A stretch of DNA of 64,000 bases from Coprinellus micaceus. Lineage: Eukaryota > Basidiomycota > Agaricomycetes > Agaricales > Psathyrellaceae. The notes under the pieces were generated by a model that was given only the letters and a program-made list of their open reading frames with translations, did no database searches and was not told the DNA's origin. A program made the position numbers and the translations under genes. Positions within the stretch are counted from its first letter, which is position 1, and each line of letters begins with the position of its first letter. The DNA is taken from the NCBI GenBank assembly GCA_951394405.1, contig OX596336.1, positions 1,922,001-1,986,000 on the forward strand. Direction: 5' to 3'. Below are positions 45,964 to 59,300 of this stretch, piece by piece.

Positions 45964-48900
45964 ATGGTGCGCAAGAACAAAGGGGACGAAGATGACTGGC
46001 GACCACCTGCGAAGACAGCGTCGAGGAAGCGTCCAAAAACATGGGCGGGGCACCAAACGACCAGCTTGAGGAAGGCGTTGTTGACGAATAAGAAGAAGAA
46101 AGGAGAGGCAAGGCCAGTGGTGGAGGATGATGACAACATCAATGCTCAGTACTATGAAGACTTTCGGCAGCATGTTGTAGATCTTCGGGGGCATCTCGCG
46201 GGCAAGTGGACTGGGAAAGCCGAAGAACTGGAGGAACTAGGGGTTGGAGGCGAACAGATGGGGGTGAACGAAGAGGAAGACGTGGAACTAGATTCTGACG
46301 AGGATATAAGCGACGATGGAAAGCCATTCGACCCATTCACCGCAACGAACTGGACGGATGTGGAGAAGTGCGCGTTCTTCCACGCCGTGGCGACACATTC
46401 AAGGCTACGCCCCGACCTCATAGCTGCGAGCATCAAGACCAAAAACATGTACGAAGTCTGTCTCTACATGCGATTCCTCGACGACGCTCTCGCTCAACTC
46501 AGGGAAGACGACCTGGAACTTGATTCTGCTCCCGAGTCAACGACTACCGCAACAGATCACCAAATGGACGATGATTCCAGCGAAAGCGAGACCTCGGGCG
46601 AAGGAGAGAAGTCCAATGGCAAACGACCCGCGGAAGACGACGACGACCACCGCAAACCCCGTGCATTTGAGAGCGATGCCTCCAAAAAGGCTCGTAGAGA
46701 CGCCCAGCTCAACGCGGCCGCTCTACTGCGTCGCAATGCAGCCCCACGCGTGATGGAGATGAGTGTGCCCTGGATCGAGTTTGAAGAGCGTTTAGCGAAG
46801 CTTCTGTGCAGTCTTGACGATGACGACCAGCGGAGAGGTGGGAATGTTGCGTTCGCGAGTGCTGCGGTGGACCATGAACAGCGCGGCTCCGATAGTCACG
46901 GTTCGCCTCGCAAGAAGCAGAAGTTCAGCAAGAAAGACAAAGGGAAGGATAAAGCTAGGGAGAGCGAGGAAGAGTCTGAGCGTGAGGGCAGCCGTTCATC
47001 TTCTCCTTCCCAGTCACACCCCTCCACATCTTCCAAAGACCCATCCATTCCAGGACCCTCAAACCCCAAGTCCACAGCGCCTGCATGGAATACCTCCAAT
47101 GTCTACTTCCTTGATGGACACCTTCAAGTTCTCGAGACCATCCTACGAGACGCAGAAGATGCCCGCGCCGCCGCCGATCTCGCAGGCCAGACCCCCTTCA
47201 TACAAGAAAAGATGCAACAGCGGTCGAGGTCCAAGTCCCGAGCTTCCGCTCCCCATCCTCCCGCTAGTGTGGGCTCTTCTCCTCTTAATTATGACGAAAC
47301 CGCCACAGCCTCCGTCTCCACTTCGACGTTCCGCGTTGTAGGCCAAGGGTCTCCTGCTCCTTCTTCTTCTACCATGGGTCGGCGGGAGTCCAATGCGAAG
47401 TCGAAGGGAAAGGAAAATGTTAATTACACAGGAAATGAGGGCGGTCGAGGTCTGGAAGATGTGGACGAGGGTGAGGTTGACAGTTGTACCCTACCTCATC
47501 GGGGAGAACGAGAAGGGTCAGAGGCTTCGACGTCAGAGTCAACTTCTTCCTCGAGACCGCATCCTAAATCTGAGTTGAAATCTCTGTGGAAGTTGGAGGC
47601 CAAGGGGAAGGGGAAGGAGAAGGTTATTGGCACTGACCGTGGAGAAGACGGGGAAGGAGAGGAGCAAGGAGAGGAAAGTACACGGAAACGAGAAGACGAG
47701 GAGAACGGAGAAGAATGCGCTCTCATGGATCCAGATCTGTGCCCGACTGTCCGAAGACGGTTCCTTAATCGCATATACATGCGAAAGCGGAGGGCGATGA
47801 GGAGCGGAGGGTTGGAGGCAGTAGAGAAGGTGGATACAAAGAGTGTGCGGTTGAGGCCTGGGAGGAAGAAAAAGAACGGAGGCACTAATTTACGAGCGAA
47901 GTCTCTTGCAGATCCAACCGACGCTGAGGGCGGTATGACAGTGGGGAAGAAGAGGAAGCGGAATGGGGGCGACGACGGCGAGGAGCGGAGCGAGGGAGAG
48001 GACGATGATAACGTGGACGATGATAGGCTAGACAAACGGGACAAGAAAGATAAGTTTTGGAACGATATTGAGGAGGCCGGTATCGACGAGGCGACTTTGG
48101 CCAACGAGGGTATGGCATACTTCAATCTATCGATGCTTGGCAAGTTACTGAAGTGCGTCCCGCGTTTCTATTTTGACAACGAAATCTTGTACGCCTTTGA
48201 CTAACCATTGTTATCCGCCCCAACAGCTACTTCTCTTGTGGCTATCGAGACCGCACCATTCCCGGCCAACCGGTCATCTCAGCTTCTCTCATCCGGGTCA
48301 TGTTCACAACTGTCGCCGAATTCGTAGTCGATGTGATACATCGCTCTGTGGTCCTCTCAGAATGTCGCGGTTCCGTGCGAACCGGGTCGAAGGTATTTCG
48401 ACAGAATAACGACTATGTTCGTAACCCCTTCCTCTGGATCTATGTGTAAAGTGACCTGACCTTTCCACTTCCCTCCCACCTAGATTACTGTTGAATCCGT
48501 AAAACTGGCCCTCGAAATCGCCGGTCATCCTCTCGAAGATCGCAAAACCTTTCTCGCGCGTCTTCTACACGACAAGGACGCGTCCCCTCCTCTACGCGGA
48601 ACTATCATTCAGCCCACCATTTCCAACGCAGAACTCGCAGGCGTGGCATTCCACAGGAGTCTGCACTTGCCGTTCATCCAACTTCCTCGGGAGTATGGAG
48701 GCCAGGGAGTAAGAGAAGAGGAGGAGGATGCCATCGAGGAGATGAGGGGGAAGAGAGGTTATTTGGAGGCTCTAGGGAGGCAGAACGGGAGCGAGGAGGA
48801 AGTGGTGAAAGAAGTTAATAGTGAGGAAGGCAGGAGCAGTAGCGGCGAAGGCGATGACGACGACTTGGTGGGGACCCGAAGGGTGAGGCCGCTGAAAGGC

Positions 48901-49134
48901 AAAGAAAAAGCAGTGCAGGACGACGACGACGACGACGACGAAGATCCGGAGCTCTTGGCCTTGTGCGAAGATCCTGTCCTCTCACTTGGAGTGGATGACG
49001 GAGAAGACGAGGAGTACGAGCGGCAGATGGTAGAAGAGGAGGAATTGGACGCGTCGGATATGTCTGCAGCCAAGGACTTTGAGATGGATGTGTGGGACAG
49101 GACTTTAGAGGCGGGGGAGGTCTTGCCAACTTAA
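45964..49134 (+). CDS. SANT/Myb-like protein, probable RRN5-like UAF subunit
   Basis: Three exons, 45964-48152, 48227-48416, 48484-49134, give 1009 residues. A SANT-type domain lies at about residues 118-180 (FTATNWTDVEKCAFFHAVATHS, LRPDLIAASIKTKNMYEV), of the form seen in Rrn5, the component of the upstream activating factor for RNA polymerase I transcription of rDNA. After it come a conserved-looking WIEFEERLAKLLCS and CPTVRRRFLNRIYMRKRRA, then a region (FWNDIEEAGIDEATLANEGM, SASLIRVMFTTVAEFVVDVI) that could be histone-fold-like. Long charged, disordered stretches with runs of Asp and Glu fill the rest. A non-ATG frame opens upstream at 45925; the ATG at 45964 (MVRKNKGDEDDW) is the natural start. 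The Rrn5 link is by domain pattern only and the protein is about three times the yeast length. Confidence 0.8.
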
Positions 49135-49697
49135 AAGTATGTCAACGGAAGTAGGTTATTGGTGCGGATGGCTGTACGATCATGATATTTGGCGTATCGT
49201 TATGGCGATAGCCAATTGGGAAGAAATACGGACACGAGTTGGCCCATGAGAAACACCCGACTGCTCCCCCTAGCCTGACCGACTAGCATTTTAACCCTAT
49301 CTCACCTTCACCCATGTACCCCGTTGAGTTATGGCGTAACATCAGCGAGCTTCTCGATCCTCATCCTGAGGATTAGCACCAGGCACTCATCTATCAGGCC
49401 CCCTCGACATCGGGCCATGGGCGCTTAAAGACATCACATCAAGCAGTCAGGTGCTCAGGATAGCAGGAGCGGCCTGAGCACCTGTGTGACCGCGGAGACT
49501 AAGTATCGTTTCCGTTGGGACTCGGATTTTGAGCGCTTCATCCCTAGGGCAAGGACCTCTTATGTACCTTTTGGGCCACGGAGCTGGACTCAGATAGGGG
49601 CACTCGGAACGGAATTTCTCGGTGTCAATTAAGAGCAACCCACCAAATCGCCGACAGAGGGTGAAGCCGAAATTTATGATGTTCTGGCACCACCACT
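49135..49697. other. intergenic spacer
   Basis: 563 bases between two same-strand genes. A 63-codon minus-strand frame (49447-49638) has no features. No RNA gene recognised. Confidence 0.45.
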
Positions 49698-51895
49698 ATG
49701 AGCCGTCCACTCTCGCAGTGGTTTCATAGCACCTGCCAACGCAGGTCGTTCAATTTCTTCTTGAACCCATTACCAAGGGGAGCCTTGTCGCCCACGGGCA
49801 ATCTTGCCAACGATGTGGGGCATGTGCCCTTTCGAAGGGAATTTCGTAACCTCACACACCCACATCACACGACGAAGGGAAAGGAGAGCCAGAGGGGTTG
49901 GAGGAGTCCATGGGCATTCTACTCGGGGTGCGCGCTAGCGTTGGGTGCCGCAGGTGTGGTGGGCTACGAGACGAGCAAGCCATTTAGGCACACAGTTCTG
50001 GCTGTGGTCCGATGTTCGAAGGTTGCTGGTGAGTTGGCCCCAGCTGCGAGTGGAGGATGCTAATATGGGTCCTGGGCAGCCGCCGCCATCTCAAGTGCTG
50101 TGGATTACAAGGTCATGATGATGATGAATTACGCCTCAGAGGAGGCGGAAGAGCTCGCGTGGTCGGAGTGTCACACGAGGAGCGCCAAAAGGGTGCTAAA
50201 GGCTTTGCTCGCCAATGGAGGTGCGTGCTCGTCTACACTTAACTGCTCAGCCAGTCGATACTTTCGACAGGGGTCTTCATCAAAATGGGGCAACATATGG
50301 CCTCCGTCATCGTCATTCCCAAGGAATGGAGGGATACGATGCGTGTACTGCAAGACCAATGCGAAGCGACGCCGTTGGAAGACCTGGAGGCGCTCTTTGT
50401 ATCGGATATGGGGATGGGCATCCACGATTTGTTTGATGATTTCGACCCGAAACCCATCGGTGTTGCAAGCCTGGCGCAGGTCCATGTCGCGTCGCATCGG
50501 CCTTCGGGGAAGAAAGTTGCGGTGAAGGTGCGTGCATTCAGCCAGGTTAAGGGGAAGGCGGTTCGCTGAAGACAACCGTGTTAGTTGCAACACCCACACC
50601 TCGCCGAATTCTGCGACGTGGATATGGAGATGGTCGACGTGACTTTCGGGTGGATTAAGTACTGGTTCCCCGAGTTCGAGCTCACCTGGCTGGCAGACGA
50701 GATGCGAACCAACCTCCCCAAGGAAATGGACTTTGTACACGAAGCACAGAACGCCGAGCGTGCAAAGGCGGACTTCGTTGGTACTCGAACTTCGATGTAC
50801 ATCCCCTCGGTCTTCAGCGCCTCCAAGCGCGTGTTGGTCATGGAGTTTATCGAAGGCGGACGTCTTGACGACCTTCAATATTTAGCCAAGCACAACATCG
50901 ACCGCAACAAGGTGTCTGTGGAGCTCTCGAGGATATTCAGCCAGATGGTGTTTGTTAACGGGTGGTTCCATGCCGATCCACATCCCGGGAACCTCCTCAT
51001 CCGACCCTCTCCTCCTGGCTCCAAGTCGCCATATAACTTTGAGATAGTCCTTCTGGATCATGGACTTTACTTTGACTTGGAGCCTGAGCTCAGAGTGAAC
51101 TACAGCAAACTCTGGATGTCGCTTATTGCGGACGCGACGCCCGAAGTCGTCGAAGCGCGAAAGCGGTATGCGCTGTTGGTTGGAAATATCGGCCCTGATC
51201 TTGTGAGTCGTGCTCGGGCCTCAGCAAAGCGCTTCTAATCCATATATATATAGTACCCCGTCTTTGAAGCTGCCCTGACTGGACGGGCAGCCCTGGAAAG
51301 CGCTTGGGACTCCGACGAGCTCAACGGCGACTCGATCAGCCGAGGGTCGAGTATTGCTTCCATGGACAAGCAGACTTCAGCGGAGGTCGAGGCTATTCAG
51401 AACGCTGTCGCAAAGAAGGAAGGGCTTATTCTTTCCATATTCGACGTTCTGCGAAGAGTGCCACGACGGGTGTTGATGGTGCTCAAGCTGAACGATTTGA
51501 CCAGACATTTGGACCGTTCGTTGATGACCACACATTCGAATATTCGGGTGTTCATCGAGCATGCGAAGTTTTGCGTGGCGGCCATTTGGGAGGATGATAA
51601 ACAGCGGTTGAGCCATACTGTTGCAAGCAGGGGCCTGCTCTCCATTTCCCTCTTCAAAGATTGGTTCAAGTCTTGGTGGTAAGTGCATCCATAGCGAGGG
51701 AAGACCTGGGCTTACACATGAGTTTTCAATAGGGCATACGAAGTCAAGTATATCCAACTGGTACTCTACGAAGCATATCTTGACTTTCGTGGTTGGAAAG
51801 TGCAGCGAGAGGCGTGGTTGCGTGGGTTGTGGCAAAGAGGCTTGCAAGGCGCCCATGATGCGGCAGCAGGGTTGCCAGTTACTAAAATAGCGTAG
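49698..51895 (+). CDS. MCP2: ABC1/UbiB atypical kinase, MCP2/ADCK1-like, mitochondrial
   Basis: Atypical kinase-like family of mitochondria; yeast Mcp2 and animal ADCK1/ADCK5 are linked to lipid homeostasis and coenzyme Q distribution. Six exons: 49698-50028, 50080-50220, 50271-50527, 50585-51202, 51254-51678, 51733-51895, giving 644 residues. The N-terminus (SRPLSQWFHSTCQRRSFNFF) is basic and hydroxylated as in a mitochondrial presequence, followed by a possible membrane segment (AFYSGCALALGAAGVVGY). UbiB marks: the KxGQ motif in VFIKMGQHMASV, ALFVSDMG, IGVASLAQVHVA in the A-rich loop, KVAVK lysine, MRTNLPKEMDFVHEAQNAER, GWFHADPHPGNLLI catalytic loop and LLDHGLY in place of DFG. All invariant residues look intact. 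Confidence 0.93.
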
Positions 51896-52429
51896 AGCCA
51901 CAAGTGGATTTTTAGGCTGCGGAACGAGCAATATGATATCCCATCGGTACGCGCGCCATACTAGGATTCGACTCACCACAGAACACATCAACGCGAAATA
52001 TCATCCACACCACAGAAGTCCGGACGCTGATTATGTAAGGAGAGGAATTAGCGCTCGTCGACGTCATACTCGCGACGGATCCCCAGCGCTGCCCCGAGCT
52101 GCCCCAGCCCCCGGTCTATTTTAAGCAACCCAAAGCTGTACATATTAGGTATATAAAATCAGGCGAGATCAATCCCCCTGACCGCGCCTTTGGTATTGAT
52201 CACAGGGAGCGAAAAGAAGAGGGCTCACGGCGTGAGATTTGTGCAAAGCCTGCGTTTGAGCGGTTGTATCGGGCCATTGTCGACCTGCAAGTCCTACGCG
52301 TACAGCGAGAAGATTTACCGTCCAATTATCCGTCACTTTCCTACACCTGAACGAACCGCCATCGCTGGGCAATGCTGGCGGTAGCCTTTGTACCCTTCTC
52401 GAGTGTCAACAGGTTGATGGTTTATCCCT
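51896..52429. other. convergent intergenic region
   Basis: 534 bases between the stops of MCP2-like and SUB1. A minus-strand frame at 52372-52169 and a short frame near 52150-52055 look faintly protein-like but I cannot join them into a gene. Confidence 0.45.
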
Positions 52430-53044
52430 TCATTTCTTCTTCGCTCCAAGATCATTAAACAGCTCGTCTATCGTATCCGCGGCGGCCTTGAGTTCTTTCC
52501 ACTGCATTTTATGAGCGCTCGTTCCAAACTAACGCGCGATAACGTACCTGTTCGAGCGTCAGGCTAATGCCCTTCTTCCCGGGTTTCTCTTCGCCGCCTT
52601 GATCATAAAATTCTCGAATGTCGAGCAAGTGTATCTCTTTGAAGCTGCGGACGGTGGCACGCTTCTGTTTGCCCAAGTCGACGTACTTGTCGCCTTCCTT
52701 GCTTTTGAGAACGGCTTTGGTCTGGAGAGTGTGTCAGCGACTCGGAGTCATGAAGCATGACACGAGCGGAACCGCACCCACCGCACGTTTGGCTTTCTTT
52801 GCGATGGGCCGCTCGTCCTCAGACTCGGATCTGGACTCAGATTCAGACTCGGACCCGGAGTCGAGCTGCTTCTTTGTTGGTTTCTGTGCGGCATTGAGTT
52901 CCATGTATTCGCTGGTTGGAGTGGCAATACCTTGATGCTGGGTATAGCTGTCTGCTTCTTTGCCTTGGCTTTGGATTTGAGCTCCGAGTCAGAGGTGTAC
53001 TCTGCACTACCCTCCTCGGATTCCGAGACCTTGCGCTTGCCCAT
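52430..53044 (-). CDS. SUB1: PC4/Sub1 transcriptional coactivator
   Basis: Single-stranded-DNA-binding coactivator of RNA polymerase II, also active in Pol III transcription and genome stability. Four exons: 53044-52931, 52883-52782, 52721-52548, 52501-52430, giving 153 residues. The N-terminal half is a charged, Ser/Glu/Lys-rich tail (SESESESRSESEDERPIAKK, KKAKR nuclear signal). The C-terminal PC4 fold is clear: GDKYVDLGKQKRATVRSFKE, IHLLDIREFYDQ, GKKGISLTLEQWKELKAAAD. The first intron is 47 bases. An internal ATG at 52904 lies in it, which could tempt a shorter model, but the spliced model joins the upstream Lys/Ser-rich start (MGKRKVSESEEG) in frame. Divergent from TOM1 by 260 bases. Confidence 0.92.
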
Positions 53045-53304
53045 CGCGTCCAAGGGTTGAGAACTACGCGGGTGAGGATGTGGTTGCAGTTCAACCAGGT
53101 CACGGTCATTAAAGTGGCTTCCCAATTTGGGTGATCATGATTGCTTAGTCATGCCTTTGCGTCAGCTTTGTGGAAAGAAGATTCGTTCCTCTTCCAGAGC
53201 GACGGCTCACAATCGTCCTCAACATTCCCGAGCTCATCTTCGCAGAGAGTCGCTGAACGTCCATTGTCACACTTCTTCTCTTTTCCCCGACATCGTCGTG
53301 GAAC
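53045..53304. promoter_or_regulatory. divergent promoter region SUB1 / TOM1
   Basis: 260 bases separate the SUB1 and TOM1 start codons. It contains pyrimidine-rich leader sequence shortly before the TOM1 ATG. No TATA box evident. Confidence 0.5.
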
Positions 53305-56300
53305 ATGAAGATCATCCACAAATCACGGAGACCGATTGCGCCTGTACGCCTCATCGCGCCTTTTCTCCGCCACGGTAGTTGCTCATCGTTCGCCTTCGTA
53401 GCCCCCACAAGTCGCAGAATTCATCAAGAAAGTCTCAAGCGGATCTATTGAAGAGGTCACCAAACTCCTCTCCGAAGTTGGTACATGGAAATGGCCGAGG
53501 TCAGACCTCAACGCATGGGTCAAGGTCCTGAACAGGTTTGATGCCATCCTCGAAGAAATTGTCAAAGAGTACGACCTGGATCGGCTCCAGGCCAAGCCGT
53601 TCTCGGATGGGGCGAAGCGGGCGGTGTGCGAGATTCTTCGGTTCCAGCGTTTGCTCATGGAGAACTCGACGAACCGGAAAACCTACTGTTCATACGACGT
53701 GCGTCGCGGGTCTTCTGATCATTCATCTTGGTGCTGATGTCCCTTTTCAATCGTGTAGCGGTTGAATAGCTTGCTTTTCACCTCTGATCTGGACGTCCTC
53801 ATCCTAACCCTGGCCCTGCTCCTCAGACCCTCGCAGCAATACTCCGCGCAGCCCGCCGTATCCCAAGCGTTGGCCCTTTCCGCCAATCGTCTTCAGGCGT
53901 TGGCAAAGAAATGGCCCCATATTCGTGAATATGGCACCTCGCTGGTAGATTTGGTGTCGTCGAAGAGTGAGGCAGAGCTGGAGGGATTGCCCAGTGAGGC
54001 GAGGGAAGTAAGCATGACCATTTACCGAACAGAGAACGAAGCAAAGGAGAAGACAGAAGGGCCACCACCACCAGTATTCGAAACGCCACGCAAAGGCGCG
54101 CCAGTCCCCGCATCGCCCTCCGCTGGCACCGTCAACATATTCATCAGCGAGCAAGAAGTACTCGCCAAGCCCGCCATGCAGGTTCTCGGAGATGTCGTCG
54201 AAAAGTGTCCTATGCCCGACGATAGCAAGTACGAGGTTCTATGCAGGATTCGAACCGCCCGAGCATTGTCCAAGGGGCACCGATCCGAGCGAGAGAAGCT
54301 CATCATTGCGCGTCTCTTCGCCATTGCCATCTATAGTCATACACATCCCGAAGGCCAAGCAGCATCGACGTTGTTTGTCTACGAGCCCGAGCTGATCCAT
54401 CATATCGCGGAACTCCTCCAAGTCGATAACGGTGTCCCCATTGGCGTTCAGACCGCCGCTATTGCAGCTTTGGATGCCCTTGCTCGGTATCGCAACCGCA
54501 TGCAAGAAGTGTTGACAGCCGTCAATGCAGCAGTGAACCATGGTATTCTGATGGGCTTGTTCAGGAAGACGGTCAACGATGTAGCCAACCCTGAATCTAC
54601 CATCCCTCAATCCTTCGTCGAGGCACTCTCGTCCTTTATGACCTTCATTGTGTCCCATGCGTCAGGAGTGAACATGGTGGTTGGCGCGGGCCTTATCCCC
54701 CTTCTGATCCAGTTGGTCGAGAACACGGCTCCCACTCGATTGAGCACCGTGTCCAAGGCAATGCAATTGCTTGATAGTGTGTTATACAGCTATACGAATG
54801 GCTTCCACATGTTCTGTGCTGCCCGCGGTGTCGACATCGTCGTTGACAGGATTGAGGTTCGTACCTTACTTGACACCTCCTGGAAGAAGCTGATATTGAC
54901 CACCGCGCAGTACGAGGTTGAGTACAACATCCAGCACCATGGTTTCTCGTCGGCATCGAAGGATGTCTCACTGACAGCAGGTACGCTTTACTCTTCCACC
55001 CTGTGTTTGGTTTCCCTAATTTAGCATTCCAGCAGAACTCCCAACTTCCCGCATTGCCGTTCTGAAGCACATTCTGCGTTCTATGCATCGAATGATGCAG
55101 TCAGCCGGGACTGCCGAAGGTTTGCGCAACCTTGTCAACATGTCGCTCCTGAAGTCGATGAAGAAGATCATCGAGTATCGAGGTCTCTTCGGCCCCAGCA
55201 TCCTACCTTTCGGTGAGTCCCAATGAACTAGAACATGCTCCTTGTCTGACCCATACCCTCTAGCTATCAACATCATGTCGACCTTCGTGCACAACGAACC
55301 GACGTCCTTGACCATCATTCAAGAAAATAACCTCCCGGAAACCTTCTACAACGCCATCGAGGCTGGCATTGAACCCGCCATCGAGGTGAGAAGGAATTGG
55401 CAAGTTTTATCCTCGATACTAACCGTCATATTCTTGATATAGGTCATCCAGGCCATTCCCAACGCCATTGGTGCTCTCTGCCTGAATGAAGTCGGCCAGA
55501 CACAGCTCGCTCGCCGCCCAAGCATCATCCCGTCCATTTTTGCCTTGTTCACCTCTGAGAAGCACTTGAAAGTGCTGATTGACAAGGAGAACGCGGTCAT
55601 CATTGGCACTGCCATCGACGAGCTCATCCGCCACCACCCGAACCTCAAGGCCCCTGTATTCGAGGCGTTGAAGTCTACTCTGGGTCGCATTGAAGAGCTG
55701 GGAAATACCTACACCGTCCCCACCGACCTCACGCATTGGTACCATCTCCAGTCGACCACCGCACACGCCGACGCGGAGGCGTCTATGGACATCGACGAGA
55801 CGGAGACGCCTGCGTCAAAGGAAGGTTCTGCTGCACCGGACCTCTATGGCGATGACGACCAGAAAGACGAGGAGGAAAATCTCTCGAAAACCCACGATAA
55901 CTTGATTGTTACATACATCGATATTCTTGGCAGGGTGTGTATTGAGGACCTCAAAGTATATCGAATATGCTAACCTTTATTCAGTTTCTCGAGGGCCTTT
56001 TCCAACACCCCGGCCATTGCAAGGACTTTATTACGACGACCAGCGGCCTTACCCACATCGGCACTATCACTAGCCTTCCCTGCTTGCCCTATGACTACGC
56101 CAACAGTGTTGCTTCCGACTCTATAGTCCAGGTTATGCGCACCATGACCGAAGTGGCGACTAGCGAGTCTCTGCAGCAACTAGCCAGACTACTTCAAGAC
56201 TCATTGAGGGAAACCGAAGATTATTGGAAGGTCCCTTCTTCCGAATCCAGACTCCTTTCCTTGGTTGACGTATCTGGTGGGCTGTCAACCTCTATAAATG

Positions 56301-59300
56301 GTGACCTCGCTAAATCTGACCACTCCCAGATCCCGCCGAAGTTGAAGCAGCGGACAGGAAGTTCAGAAGCCTTGTCACCCTCCATATCCGAATAACCCTC
56401 TTGTCCGACGTTTTCTCCACATACGGGTACACCACTGGACGTTCTTCAGCCGTGGGCCTTTTGCAGACGCTGATGGGCCATATGACCCCCCAAACCATCG
56501 CCGACCTTGGCTCTCTTCACCGCTCGAGCATTTGGGAGAACATCGTGTTAAATGCAGGCTTAGTCGCCAAGGGCGTGATCGACATTGGCAGCGCTGCCAT
56601 CTCGGGGGACGTTACCCCAGCAACGTTGGAGATCGACAACGCAGAGCAGGAGGACGGTGCTACCTCGACTACGAGCGGAAGTGGGGTTGCTGGAAGTTCG
56701 TCGACGGCTGCCAATAGCGCAGAGCCTGAGCTTCCCGTTCCGGAGGTTACCCCAGCGAGGAAACCTCCAGCATCGTTGTCAGGCATCCGGCTCCAGAATG
56801 CCCTTGCAATAAAGCATATTACACACGGTCTTCCCAATGCACTTACACCGTTCTTCCAAGGTGGGTCAAGTGGGTCGTGATGCGATGCTTTCAGTTATTG
56901 ATGTCTCCTAGCTATTGTCAAGGCATGTCATGCTCGCCGAAATCCGGACTCCTCCCATCGGAAGCAAATATCGGAAACGTGCAAACTCGTCGCCGATGTC
57001 ATGATCAAGCACCTCCAGCTCAAAGGGATGATTGACATCGAGTCAGTGAAGGCGCTCTCAAAGACGGACGAGACGAATTCCCTGCTCTTCACATACTACA
57101 CCATTGTGATCGGGTTGTTTTCTGTTCTGCTCACCGAAGGTTAGCTTTGCGCTGCCTACATGCAAGTGCTTTCTTAGTGACCATCTGATTCTAGATCGAT
57201 CCTCGAGCATCATCGTCCATACCGTTGCATTGTGGTCCTTCTACCGTGCCGGAGGCTTCGAAGTGTACTTTAAGACGTTCGAGATGTTCACGTCCCGTAT
57301 TGGCGAGATTCTCGCCAAGAACGAAGAGGCGCGCTCATTCCAAGAGAAACGGGAGCTCATCCAGGCATTCGGCGGCCTGAAGGTCGCACTTCACCTCCTA
57401 CATCCTATTCTCTCGGCTAAAGCGATGGAGTCCAGTCAGACGCTTCTCATCTCATCTAGGGACAAGAAGGACACAGATCCAGACTACTTTGAGTCGCGCA
57501 ACTTCCTCGTGAGGCTCAGAGTGGTAGCCTTGCCTACCATCCACAGCGTGTGGACCGCGCAGTGGTTGATTCAGTCGCCCCTCGGCGTCAGTCGTGCCAT
57601 CGTCCGCACTGTCCTCGAGCTCACCGGTGGAGAAGGGGAGGAAACGAGGGCAGAGGTGAATCCCTTGGAAGATATTCCGACGCCACCGACTGTGTCACGA
57701 CCGCCACCTGGCCCTAGCGAAGCCCACGTCCGCACTTTGACGGACATGGGCTTCCCTCGATCGGCAGCTGAACGCGCCCTGGTTCGAACGCACAACAATG
57801 TCAATGCCGCCGCCGAGTTGCTCGTCGCTCAACCGTTCCCTCTCCCCCCAGACCCTGAACCTGAACCAGCAGCTACCCCAGAGGCCGTTGAGGCTCCCGC
57901 CGCCCTTACCGAGGAACCACCCACTGCTCCGGCTGAAGGAGCTCAGATAGACGAGCCCATCATCGCAGAGCCGACAGAGACGGCTGAGCAACTTGCCAGT
58001 TCCAATGATGGCCCTCAAGAGCCTCCTACCACCCAAGGCGGCCAGGAGACCACCCAGGAAGCACCTGCTATTGAAGAGCCTTCTGGGCCGCCGGGCAAGT
58101 CGTCGGAGGAATGGCGCAAAGAGTTGAACGATGCCCGCGGGCCTTTGGTGGACAGCCTCAGTCGGCAGGCACTCCTTCTCATCGACGAGCACCAGCAACT
58201 TTTGTTTGACCTTCAAAAGGCATTCACCAAGACCAGCCCTCAGCAGAAGCAAGCCATCCAGAATCTCGTCGACGATATCAAGGACTTTTCCCCTCATGCG
58301 TACGATGTCAAAGAGCAGCCCCTGGCCAATAGGTGTCGCTTGCTTGCCCTGGTTCTTTGCGAGCCCCCGAACCCTCTCAGTCAGGAGATGACCAACACAC
58401 TGATGGACAACTTGCTCGTATTGCTGTCCAGCAGCTCAATGGAGAACCCGCCGAAGTGGTTAGCTGCTCAGTTACTCGTCATTGAAGCCCTCTTCACGTT
58501 GGCTGAAGCGCCTCGCTCCATCACCCTTCCCAAGGAGGGTGAGCACATCAACATCGAGGCGATCCCTGTCGGCCCCACGCGAACGGCAGCACGTAACACG
58601 GTCTTCAAGGTGTGCCTCCGCCTGCTTGCCCTCGACGAACTGGGCTCGGACGAGTTACTTTCTGTTCTCCGCCTTTTCGTCCTCTTCACACGCAACCGTG
58701 AGGCCGCCGATCAGTTCATCGCTGCTGATGGTACAGGCCTTCTCTTCCAGAGGTTGAAGGCCTCCCCTATCAGTGGAGGCTCGGCCTACATCGCCACCAT
58801 CCTGCGCCATCTCGTAGAGGACTCGACCACCGTTCGAAATATCATGCAGCACGGTATCAAGCGATACTTCACCCAGCCTCGCGCACGGGTCGTCGAGATC
58901 AGCACCTACGTTAAGAACTGCAGCTCCATTGCCCTACGTGACATCGACGCCTTCATCGAATCCACCAAGGACCTTTGCCAACTCGGCCAGATCTGGACCC
59001 CCGCCCCCCATGTCAGCCTTCAGCCACAGTTAGCCCAGCCAACCAACGCTCCCGTGAAGGAAGATACTGATGATATGGCCATCGACAACCCCGCACCGGG
59101 CAGCAACCACGGCACCGCTATTGCGTCCGTCCCTTCATCATCCGTGAAGCTCGGAGAAAGCGTCGTGCACTTGTTGCTTAACGAGCTTATGGTTAATGTC
59201 AAAGCAATCAACGAGCTATCCACCGAAGATTCGTTTACACAAGGGCAGAGTGAAGGATCACGTTCAGCTCAGGCTCCAACATCCGACTCCCTTGACAAAT

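Noticed and set aside
52169..52372. 67-codon frame, minus strand, between MCP2-like and SUB1
   Set aside because: No recognisable motif; a two-exon version can be drawn but nothing supports it.
52904..52904. ATG at 52904 (minus) as SUB1 start
   Set aside because: It lies in a 47-base intron with good ends; the upstream start joins in frame and gives a normal PC4 N-terminal tail.
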